From Phycisphaerales bacterium UBA6054 (GTDB taxonomy: Bacteria > Planctomycetota > Phycisphaerae > Phycisphaerales > UBA1924), in contig DIYM01000078.1 in NCBI GenBank assembly GCA_002429045.1, forward strand, positions 1 to 7,363: a stretch of 7,363 nucleotides of DNA. The letters are read 5' to 3'. A program made the position numbers and the translations under genes. The notes beneath the pieces were generated by a model. The model did no database searches. It saw only the letters and a list, made by a program, of their open reading frames with translations, and had not been told where the DNA came from. Of the stretch, positions 1 to 6,080 are shown one piece after another. The stretch's first letter is position 1, and each line of letters starts with the position of its first letter.

Positions 1-2
1 CG

Positions 3-2606
3 GCCGCCACCGCCGCCGCCGCCCGCACCACCGGCAACGCCGCGCTCAAAGCCAACCGCGCCGTCGATCACGCCAGCGAATCCTCCCGCGCCAAGTCAGG
101 CGGGCTGCTCACCGGGCTCGCGTCGATCCTGAAGCGCACCAAGACCGTCCGCATCCGCCCCAACGACATCGACGGCGACATCATCGAGGTCAAGCCCGAA
201 CCCGCCAAGCAACCAAAGCCCAAACGCGTGGTCCGCCCCGTTCCCAAGCCCATCGACGAGGAAGAGGCCGACGAGCTCGACGGCGGGGCGGCCGACTACG
301 ACGAAGCTGGAGACGATGAGGAAGAGAGCCTGCCCGATGCGCCGCAGGTCTTCGACCGCGACAAGCTCCGCGAGAAGATCCAGTCCCTGCCCGTCCGCTT
401 CGGACAGGCCAACAAGGCCATCGCCACCGACGAGGACCTCTCCGAGTTCCAGAACGCCCAGAACCTCGAGGGCTACAAGTTCCCGACCATGGAGCTGCTC
501 GAAGAGCCCGAGATCGGGTTCAATGAGAAGCTCGAGGCGCTCGTCCGCGATCAGGCCGAGAATCTCGAAGCCGCCCTCCGTCAGTACAAGATCAACGGCG
601 AGGTCGTCGACATCGAGTCCGGCCCCGCGATCACCCTCTACCACATCCGGCTCGCCCCGGGCACCAAGGTCAGCGCCATCAACGCGATCGAGTCCGACCT
701 CGCGCGTTCGCTCAAAGCCGTCAACATCCGCGTCGTCGCCAACATGGAGGGACGCGACACCGTCGGCGTCGAGGTGCCCAACCCCACCAAGGAGCGCGTC
801 CGCCTCAAGGAGCTCATGTCCAACCAGGACCGCTTCGCCAACATGAAACTGCCCATGTTCCTCGGCAAGGACGCGGGCGGCGAGCCCCTCATCGCAGACC
901 TGACCAAGATGCCCCACATGCTCATCGCCGGCACGACCGGCTCGGGCAAATCGGTGTGCATGAACACCATCATCATGAGCTTCCTCTACACGAAGAAGCC
1001 CAACGAGCTCAAGCTCGTCCTCGTCGACCCCAAGATGGTCGAGATGTCCCAGTTCAAGGACATCCCCCACCTCATGTGCCCGGTCGTCACCGAGATGTCC
1101 AAAGCCGCGGCCATTCTCGAGTGGGCGGTCACCAAGATGGACGAACGCTACGAACTCCTCGCCGAAGCCGGCTGCCGCGACATCGCCGGCTACAACGAGA
1201 TGGACTGGGAGGAGATCAAGGACGCTTTCGGCGCCGAGTCCGACGAAGACGCCGCCCGCATCCCCCGCAAGCTGCCGTACATGGTCTTCATCATCGACGA
1301 GCTCGCCGACCTCATGATGACCAACAAGGAGGTCGAGGGCGCGATCATCCGCATCGCCCAGAAGGCCCGCGCCGTGGGCATCCACCTCATCCTCGCAACG
1401 CAGCGTCCGCAGGCGAACGTCGTCACCGGGCTCATCAAGTCCAACATGCCTTGCCGGGTCGCGTTCAAGGTCGCGTCCGGCATGGACAGCCGCATCGTCC
1501 TCGACTCCAAGGGCGGCGAGCTTCTGCTCGGCCAGGGCGACATGCTCTTCCTCAGCCCCTCGAGCCACAAGCTCGACCGCTGCCAGGGCACCCTCGTCGA
1601 CGACAAGGAGATCCGCAAGGTCGTCCGCCACCTCCGCGACGTCGCCGCCCCGTCCTTCGAGCGCTCGCTCATGCAGATGCGCGGCCCGGGCGGCTCGGAC
1701 GAAGAACGCATCGCCGCCAGCGAGAACAACTCGTCGGCGTCGCTCGCCGCCGCCCAGGAGGACCCGATGTTCGACCGCGCCGTCGAGATCGTCCTCGAGA
1801 CCGGGCGCGGCTCCGTGTCCCTCCTCCAGCGCCGCCTCGCGATCGGCTACACCCGCGCTTCGCGCCTCATCGACCTCATGGGCATCGCCAACATCATCGG
1901 CGAGCACAAGGGCTCGGTCGCCCGCGAGGTCCTCATCTCCGTCGAGGAGTGGCACGCGATCCAGGAGATGGCCGCCGAAGAAGCCCAACGACAGGGCCTG
2001 GCCCCCAAGGACCCGGCCGACCCCGACCAGAACCTCATGTTCGACGTCACTCCGGAACCCGGAGCGGGACCAGAGCCCGAACCGTCCGCTGCGGGCGTCG
2101 GCCAGCCCGAGGGCGGAGCCCCCGAGGACTACGAGGAAACGCCTCCCTTCGAGATCGACGAAGACGCGGCCGTCGAAGTCCATGCTTCCGTCATCGATGA
2201 CGAAGCCGAGGACGAACTCGACGACGACGAACCGCTGATCACCGAAGACGAGGCCGACGAGTACGAAGAAGAAGACCCGCAGGACCCCGAATCCGAGGGA
2301 GCCCTCGAAGAAGACGAGACCGAAGAAGAGGAACTCGAAGGCGAGTACGAGGAAGACACAGAGCTAGATGAAGAAGAGGAAGACGACGACCTCGACACGG
2401 AACCCGAGGATGAAGAAGCCGAGGACGAGGAGGCCGAGGAGTACGAGTACGTCGATGAGGACGGCAACCCCCTGAGCCCCGAGGAACTCGCCGAGTACGA
2501 CCTCGGGGAGGACGGGGACGACGAATCGGACGAGCAAGCCGAGTACGAGGACGGAGAAGAGATCGACGAAGACCAAGAAGAACCGGCCAACGGCTCGGCC
2601 GCCTGA
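3..2606 (+). CDS. ftsK: DNA translocase FtsK/SpoIIIE, 5'-truncated by the window edge
   Basis: FtsK is a hexameric, membrane-anchored ATPase that pumps double-stranded DNA at the division septum and helps resolve chromosome dimers. The frame is open to the left edge, so the N-terminal membrane domain lies outside; 867 residues are visible (numbered from base 3). Residues 1-100 are an Ala/Pro/Lys then acidic linker. The alpha domain follows to about residue 290. The beta RecA-like motor has Walker A GTTGSGKS (310-317, bases 930-953), Walker B FIIDELADLM (IIDE at 430-433) and the conserved ATQRP and TGLIKSNMPCRVAF stretches. The gamma winged helix (about 590-645) carries GYTRASRLIDLM. The gamma domain normally ends the protein, but here about 200 acidic residues follow. 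The GTG at 228 is internal to the linker and is not the start. Family assignment is essentially certain; the only doubt is how much is missing upstream. Confidence 0.96.
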   Translation, partial: AATAAAARTTGNAALKANRAVDHASESSRAKSGGLLTGLASILKRTKTVRIRPNDIDGDIIEVKPEPAKQPKPKRVVRPVPKPIDEEEADELDGGAADYDEAGDDEEESLPDAPQVFDRDKLREKIQSLPVRFGQANKAIATDEDLSEFQNAQNLEGYKFPTMELLEEPEIGFNEKLEALVRDQAENLEAALRQYKINGEVVDIESGPAITLYHIRLAPGTKVSAINAIESDLARSLKAVNIRVVANMEGRDTVGVEVPNPTKERVRLKELMSNQDRFANMKLPMFLGKDAGGEPLIADLTKMPHMLIAGTTGSGKSVCMNTIIMSFLYTKKPNELKLVLVDPKMVEMSQFKDIPHLMCPVVTEMSKAAAILEWAVTKMDERYELLAEAGCRDIAGYNEMDWEEIKDAFGAESDEDAARIPRKLPYMVFIIDELADLMMTNKEVEGAIIRIAQKARAVGIHLILATQRPQANVVTGLIKSNMPCRVAFKVASGMDSRIVLDSKGGELLLGQGDMLFLSPSSHKLDRCQGTLVDDKEIRKVVRHLRDVAAPSFERSLMQMRGPGGSDEERIAASENNSSASLAAAQEDPMFDRAVEIVLETGRGSVSLLQRRLAIGYTRASRLIDLMGIANIIGEHKGSVAREVLISVEEWHAIQEMAAEEAQRQGLAPKDPADPDQNLMFDVTPEPGAGPEPEPSAAGVGQPEGGAPEDYEETPPFEIDEDAAVEVHASVIDDEAEDELDDDEPLITEDEADEYEEEDPQDPESEGALEEDETEEEELEGEYEEDTELDEEEEDDDLDTEPEDEEAEDEEAEEYEYVDEDGNPLSPEELAEYDLGEDGDDESDEQAEYEDGEEIDEDQEEPANGSAA
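2010..2603 (+). other. Acidic low-complexity C-terminal tail of FtsK
   Basis: These 198 codons, the last of ftsK, contain no lysine or arginine; the last basic residue is the Lys at 2007-2009. By hand count about 98 of the 198 residues are Asp or Glu, densest from about 2118 onward, in runs such as DEEEEDDDLD and ETEEEELEGEYEED. The DNA is correspondingly GA-rich. Hydrophobics are sparse, Tyr recurs in an EY(E/D) context, and there is no predicted fold. The tail is joined in frame directly after the gamma DNA-reading domain. A disordered, DNA-mimicking or protein-docking role is inference only. Confidence 0.9.
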
Positions 2607-2683
2607 GCCCCGCCCCAACGCCCGACCCCGCGGGCGCGGCCGACGTCCCGGAGCGGGCACACAGACACAGCCGGCAAGCCGCC

Positions 2684-2728
2684 GGGGCCCGGACGGCCCC
2701 CATCCCGGTATTTCACTGGGTTTCTTTC
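2684..2728 (+). terminator. Probable ftsK terminator region (two hairpins)
   Basis: Two adjacent small hairpins lie about 80-115 bases after the ftsK stop. The first is GGGGCC, loop CGGAC, GGCCCC (2684-2700), a perfect 6-bp stem. The second is CCCGGT, loop ATTTC, ACTGGG (2704-2720), 6 bp with one G-U pair, followed directly by TTTCTTTC (2721-2728). The second has the shape of an intrinsic terminator, though its stem is short and its T tract interrupted. No folding energy was calculated. Confidence 0.42.
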
Positions 2729-2762
2729 CGCAGCCGCTGAAAGTCGGGCCCGGCGAAACGGA

Positions 2763-2770
2763 TATACCAT
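2763..2770 (+). promoter_or_regulatory. Possible -10 element before the secreted-protein gene
   Basis: TATACCAT stands out in a GC-rich gap. It can be read as TATACC (2763-2768) or as TACCAT (2765-2770), which fits the TANNNT form. It sits after the putative ftsK terminator and about 111 bases before the ATG at 2882, implying a leader of roughly 100 bases. No good -35 is visible; CTGAAA at 2737-2742 is too far upstream. Confidence 0.3.
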
Positions 2771-2870
2771 CTGGAGCGATCGGTTCGCGGACGCCGCGGC
2801 GTGCCCGAGCCATCGCCCGGGACGCATCCACGACCGCGCCCGCACGCACCAACGCTGCACCAGCCCTCCG

Positions 2871-2876
2871 AAGGAG
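2871..2876 (+). promoter_or_regulatory. Shine-Dalgarno AAGGAG fixing the start at 2882
   Basis: AAGGAG lies 5 bases before the ATG at 2882. This selects that ATG over the in-frame GTG at 2801. The extra 27 codons from 2801 would put a Pro/His/Arg-rich stretch in front of a clear signal peptide. Confidence 0.85.
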
Positions 2877-2881
2877 CCTCT

Positions 2882-4642
2882 ATGCGAACCGCGAAGACGA
2901 CCGAACTGACCGCCATGGCCGCGGTGGCGATCTCCACCGCCGCCCTGTCCGCCGCCGCCGGAGCACCCGGGGCCCTCGATCACCTCGCTCCCGAAACGGA
3001 CGTCGTGATCGGGATCGCCGACATGGGGGATTTCCTGGCCGACATCGACCAGATCAATCGCGTCCTGGGGGACAGCGGCAGCGCCGAGTTGGTGTTTGTG
3101 ACCGCGATGGCCCGCGGGCTCCCGGGCGTGAACCTCGACGGGTCGGCCGCGATCGCCCTGGAGTTCCCGGAGGACCCCGAAGCCGGTGGCGACCCGAGGG
3201 GCGTCGCGCTCATTCCCGTCACCGATTTCGCAGCGTTCTCGCAGCAGCGTGAGGCCCGCGACGGCGTCGTCCAGCTGCCCTTCCCCGACGCACAGGTCTT
3301 TGCGCGGGACGTCGGGCACGGCTTCGCCCTTGTGGGGGACGACGCCGACGCGCTCCGTGCCTTCGATATGTCCGACGGCAACATGAAGGATCACGCCGAA
3401 CGACTCGGTGGGGCCGGCAACCGGCTTGTCGGCGCCTCGGAGGTCAGCATTGTCGTGAACGCCGACTCGATGCGTCCGTACCTGGACGCTCTCAAATCGG
3501 GCATGGATGAGCAGGGCCAGATGATCGGCATGATGGCGGGCGAACAAGCCGCGCAGGGCCTCGACCTGTTCAGCGCCTTCGCCTCCGACGTGCTCAACGA
3601 CCTCCAGACCGGCGCGTTGGGCCTGACCATCACCGACGCGGGCATGTCCTACGACATGGCGATGCAGTTCTCCGAGGGCTCCGACTCGGCCGCCGGGTTC
3701 GCCAAAGGAGGCAACACCTCGGGCCTGACCGACCACCTGCCAAGCGGGCCCTACATGTTCGCGATGTCGCTCGACACCTCTTCGCCCGCGGTCAAGAAGC
3801 TCGCCGCGGCCTACGAGCAGATGACCGCGAATCTCCCAGAGGAGATGCAACAGTCCATGTCGATGGGCCAGCTCTCGCTGGAGCAGCTCACCGAACTCAC
3901 CGAGGGCGTGTCCTTCGTCATGGGTTCGACCCCGGGCCTGATGGGCGGCGGGCTCTTCGCCAACACGACCCAGTACATCAAGACCAGCCGGCCCGGCGCA
4001 TACCGCCAGGCGATGCTCGACATGATGAACGAGCTGGACGGGCAGTCCAGCCAGGGCATGACCATCGACACCAGCGTCTCGCCCGACGCGATCAGCATCG
4101 ACGGCACCAGCCTGACCTCGTACGGCATGACGTTCCAGATGGACCCGGACGCGATGGGCGGAGGCATGGGCGGCGGGATGCCGGGCATGGACCCCTCGAT
4201 GGTGATGGGCATGGTCTTCGGGCCCGCGGGCGGACCGGCCGGGTACATCGGCGAGGTCAAGCACGGCGTGATCCAGACGCTCACACAGGGGCCCGAGCTG
4301 ACCAAGCGTGCCCTCGCCGCGGCTTCGTCCGGGGAGGGGCTCGGCACGGGTGAACGCATCAGCCGGGTCGCCAAGGCCCTCCATGATGACAGGGTGGCCG
4401 AGATCTACATCGGTGTCGACGAGATCCTCAACACCGTCGGGCCGATGCTGATGATGTTCGGCGCCATCCCCGAGTTCGAGCCCATGAACGCGATGGACCC
4501 CATCGCCCTCGGCATGACGTTCGACAACGGCGGGCTCGTGGGCCAGATCCACGTTCCCATGGAGACCTTCGAGACCCTGCTCACGCTCATCCCCCAGGAC
4601 GGCATGGGCGCCGACGACGGGGACGACGGCTTCGACTTCTGA
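2882..4642 (+). CDS. Met-rich secreted protein of unknown function
   Basis: I do not recognise a family with confidence. The 586-residue product begins with a Sec-type signal peptide: short n-region with Arg2 and Lys5, hydrophobic AMAAVAISTAALSAAAG at 11-27, and AxA-type cleavage options near 26-28. No other membrane segment is evident, so it is probably periplasmic or exported. The mature start (DHLAPETDVVIGIADMGDFL) resembles secreted DUF3352-like proteins that open with 'lP.dT....v.d...', a weak impression only. Methionine is unusually common (about 43 by hand count, near 7%), with a Gly/Met patch at residues 425-444. The C-terminus is acidic (DDGDDGFDF). The start is set by AAGGAG at 2871-2876. 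It stands alone behind a likely terminator and ends 21 bases before folP. Confidence 0.85.
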   Translation: MRTAKTTELTAMAAVAISTAALSAAAGAPGALDHLAPETDVVIGIADMGDFLADIDQINRVLGDSGSAELVFVTAMARGLPGVNLDGSAAIALEFPEDPEAGGDPRGVALIPVTDFAAFSQQREARDGVVQLPFPDAQVFARDVGHGFALVGDDADALRAFDMSDGNMKDHAERLGGAGNRLVGASEVSIVVNADSMRPYLDALKSGMDEQGQMIGMMAGEQAAQGLDLFSAFASDVLNDLQTGALGLTITDAGMSYDMAMQFSEGSDSAAGFAKGGNTSGLTDHLPSGPYMFAMSLDTSSPAVKKLAAAYEQMTANLPEEMQQSMSMGQLSLEQLTELTEGVSFVMGSTPGLMGGGLFANTTQYIKTSRPGAYRQAMLDMMNELDGQSSQGMTIDTSVSPDAISIDGTSLTSYGMTFQMDPDAMGGGMGGGMPGMDPSMVMGMVFGPAGGPAGYIGEVKHGVIQTLTQGPELTKRALAAASSGEGLGTGERISRVAKALHDDRVAEIYIGVDEILNTVGPMLMMFGAIPEFEPMNAMDPIALGMTFDNGGLVGQIHVPMETFETLLTLIPQDGMGADDGDDGFDF

Positions 4643-4652
4643 CCCGGACCAC

Positions 4653-4658
4653 TACCAT
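4653..4658 (+). promoter_or_regulatory. Possible leaderless-type -10 element for folP
   Basis: TACCAT (TANNNT form) ends 5 bases before the GTG at 4664. With the usual 6-7 base gap between -10 and transcript start, the mRNA would begin at or next to the start codon. That would explain the absence of a Shine-Dalgarno. The -35 region is weak (TTCGAC at 4631-4636, within the upstream gene's 3' end). Confidence 0.4.
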
Positions 4659-4663
4659 CCCGC

Positions 4664-5572
4664 GTGGCCGATCACGCGTGCACATGGCGAATCTCACCGA
4701 CACGGGCGATCCAGCTGGATCGCCCGTGTCTGTTCACGATCCTGAATCTCACGCCCGATTCGTTCGCCGACGGCGGACGACTGACCACGCCGGGGCACGC
4801 CCGCGACGCGGCGCTCCGCGCGTCGGACCAAGGCGCCGACGGGCTCGATCTGGGCGCCGAATCGACACGCCCCGGCGCGGCGCGTGTCGACCCCGACGAG
4901 CAACGCCGCCGACTGATCCCCGCGATCGAGGCGATCCGCGCCGCCGGGATCGGGCTCCCCATCACAGCCGACACCACCCGCTCCGAGGTGGCGCGGGCCG
5001 CGCTCGACGCGGGCGCTGACGCGATCAATGACGTCTCGGCGGGCACGGAGGACGACGGGATGCTCGCGCTCGCCGCGGAGCGATCCTGCGCGATCGTCCT
5101 GATGCACCGCCTCGCGCCGCCGACCGGCGACTCCTACTCGGACCGATACCGCACCGACCCGGACTACCCAGGAGGTGTGCAGAACGCGGTCCGATCGTTC
5201 CTCGCCAGGCGTCTGGCCGCCGCGCGGAGCGCGGGCGTTCCCGAGGAAGGCGTGCTGCTCGACCCCGGGCTGGGATTCGGGAAGTCCGTGCCACAGAACC
5301 TCGAGCTCATCCGCGCCACCGCCGGCTTGTGCAGCCTGGGACGCCCGGTCATGAGCGCGCTCTCGCGGAAGAGCTTCGTCGGGCGGATCGGGCTCGGGCG
5401 GGACTCGACCCCGGACGAACGCCTGCCCGCGACGCTCGCGCTCTCGGCCCTGCACCTCGGCGCGGGGGCGCGGGTGTTCCGCGTGCACGACACCGCGCCG
5501 CACCGCCAGGCCCTCGACGCCGCGTGGGCCTCGCTCGGTCCGGACGGCACGATCGACCGATCGGTGGGCTGA
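4664..5572 (+). CDS. folP: Dihydropteroate synthase
   Basis: This cytoplasmic TIM-barrel enzyme condenses dihydropterin pyrophosphate with p-aminobenzoate to give dihydropteroate in folate synthesis; it is the sulfonamide target. The 302 residues cover the whole family (about 280 is usual). Conserved blocks appear in order: ILNLTPDSFADGGR (26-39), DLGAESTRPG (62-71), ADTTR (Asp103), INDVSAG (Asn122, Asp123), LMH (Met147, His148), DPGLGFGKS (200-208), SRKSF (234-238) and RVHD (273-276). Variations are Ala in place of the usual Gly before SRK (SALSRK) and a longer loop after MH. The GTG at 4664 is the only usual start codon between the previous stop (same frame, 4640-4642) and the first conserved strand. 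There is no Shine-Dalgarno, so leaderless initiation or reinitiation is likely. A perfect 32-bp palindrome falls in codons 12-23. Confidence 0.95.
   Translation: MADHACTWRISPTRAIQLDRPCLFTILNLTPDSFADGGRLTTPGHARDAALRASDQGADGLDLGAESTRPGAARVDPDEQRRRLIPAIEAIRAAGIGLPITADTTRSEVARAALDAGADAINDVSAGTEDDGMLALAAERSCAIVLMHRLAPPTGDSYSDRYRTDPDYPGGVQNAVRSFLARRLAAARSAGVPEEGVLLDPGLGFGKSVPQNLELIRATAGLCSLGRPVMSALSRKSFVGRIGLGRDSTPDERLPATLALSALHLGAGARVFRVHDTAPHRQALDAAWASLGPDGTIDRSVG
4699..4730. repeat. Perfect 32-bp palindrome in the folP 5' coding region
   Basis: The arm GACACGGGCGATCCAG (4699-4714) is followed without spacer by its exact reverse complement (4715-4730), centred on CAGCTG. Symmetry continues to 4696-4733 with one mismatch (4698/4731). 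As RNA it would form a stem of about 14 bp, mostly G-C, with a 4-base AGCU loop. It encodes the first beta-strand region of dihydropteroate synthase (around RAIQLDRPC), so it is both coding and structured. It lies 56 bases after the upstream stop and has no proper T tract downstream (TGTTCACG), so it is not a textbook terminator. Confidence 0.95.
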
Positions 5573-5622
5573 TCGCAAAAATCGGGCCCTGGAGCGGTCA
5601 GATCCGCAATCCGCCCGCCTCC

Positions 5623-5628
5623 TACTAT
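5623..5628 (+). promoter_or_regulatory. Possible -10 element for the thioredoxin gene
   Basis: TACTAT fits TANNNT and lies 54 bases before the ATG at 5683, implying a leader of about 45-50 bases. Its surroundings (CTACTATCC) match those of the hexamer before folP (CTACCATCC) in 8 of 9 positions. No convincing -35 is seen. Confidence 0.35.
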
Positions 5629-5670
5629 CCACACCGGCGGAGACCGCTGGGTTCACGACACGTCGAGAAA

Positions 5671-5674
5671 AGGA
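5671..5674 (+). promoter_or_regulatory. Shine-Dalgarno AGGA fixing the thioredoxin start
   Basis: AGGA, within AAAAGGAAG, lies 8 bases before the ATG at 5683. The reading frame is open back to 5329, overlapping folP, but the family N-terminus and this site both place the start at 5683. Confidence 0.75.
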
Positions 5675-5682
5675 AGCCGTCC

Positions 5683-6012
5683 ATGCCCACCGCGAATGTC
5701 AGGGAGTTCAACGCCGGATCGTTCGACGCCGAGGTGCTCTCGGCCGAGCATCCGGTCCTCGTCGACTTCTGGGCCGAATGGTGCATGCCGTGCAAGATCC
5801 TCGCCCCCACCATCGATGATGTCGCCGACCAGTTCGAGGGCAAAGCCATCGTCGGCAAGGTCGATATCGACGACAACCAAGAGATCGCCGTCAAGTACGG
5901 CATCTCGGCCATCCCGACCGTGATCATCTTTCACAAGGGCGAGATCGCCAAGAAGTTCGTCGGGCTGACCAACAAGGAAGACCTCGCCGCCGCGCTCGAC
6001 GAACTCCTCTGA
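5683..6012 (+). CDS. trxA: Thioredoxin with a CMPC active site
   Basis: This small cytoplasmic dithiol oxidoreductase reduces protein disulfides and is normally recharged by thioredoxin reductase. The product has 109 residues, the usual length (E. coli TrxA 108). The fold is complete: VLVDFWAEWC with active-site cysteines Cys34 and Cys37, the Asp28 equivalent of the buried Asp (VDFWA), the KVDIDDN strand, cis-Pro78 in AIPT, and the C-terminal FVGLTNKEDL helix cap. The active site reads WCMPCK rather than the canonical WCGPCK: Met35 replaces Gly. There is no signal peptide or extra domain. It has its own likely promoter and is followed after 68 bases by the oxidoreductase gene, probably cotranscribed. 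The family is certain; the symbol trxA is by analogy. Confidence 0.93.
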   Translation: MPTANVREFNAGSFDAEVLSAEHPVLVDFWAEWCMPCKILAPTIDDVADQFEGKAIVGKVDIDDNQEIAVKYGISAIPTVIIFHKGEIAKKFVGLTNKEDLAAALDELL

Positions 6013-6065
6013 ACCCGCCGCAGATCTCCAAGCCCGACCGCGCCGGCCCAGGCCCGGGCGAACCC

Positions 6066-6073
6066 AGAAGGGA
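6066..6073 (+). promoter_or_regulatory. Shine-Dalgarno AGAAGGGA for the oxidoreductase
   Basis: AGAAGGGA lies 7 bases before the ATG at 6081, a strong and well-spaced site that supports that start. No promoter-like hexamer or terminator stands out in the 68 bases after the thioredoxin gene, which favours cotranscription. Confidence 0.75.
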
Positions 6074-6080
6074 CACCAGC

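Noticed and set aside
4..23. GCC-type trinucleotide repeat at the window start
   Set aside because: It encodes an Ala-rich stretch of the FtsK linker and is ordinary for GC-rich codon use.
228..230. GTG as the ftsK start
   Set aside because: The frame is open to the window edge with linker-like sequence upstream, and a real FtsK needs an N-terminal membrane domain.
96..2183. 695-codon open frame on the minus strand opposite ftsK
   Set aside because: It is composed of Asp/Glu/Val/Gly/Arg-rich text mirroring the codon bias of ftsK, shows no domain motif, and lies wholly antisense to a certain gene.
956..2200. 414-codon + strand frame overlapping ftsK
   Set aside because: It is Arg/His/Pro-rich, out-of-frame text typical of GC-rich DNA and overlaps the conserved motor domain.
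2801..2803. GTG as the start of the secreted protein
   Set aside because: The strong AAGGAG 5 bases before the ATG at 2882 and the signal peptide beginning there favour the later start.
4331..4338. GGGGAGGG, a match to the E. coli KOPS GGGNAGGG
   Set aside because: A single match in GC-rich coding DNA is expected by chance, and the local specificity of this FtsK is unknown.
2129..4552. 807-codon open frame on the minus strand
   Set aside because: Its long Ser runs are the reverse complement of the GA-rich FtsK acidic tail and the rest mirrors the secreted-protein gene; no recognisable motif or start context.
5566..5589. Possible hairpin at the folP stop (GGGC with GCCC around an A-rich loop)
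   Set aside because: The pairing is short and interrupted by unpaired bases, with no T tract; too weak to call a terminator.
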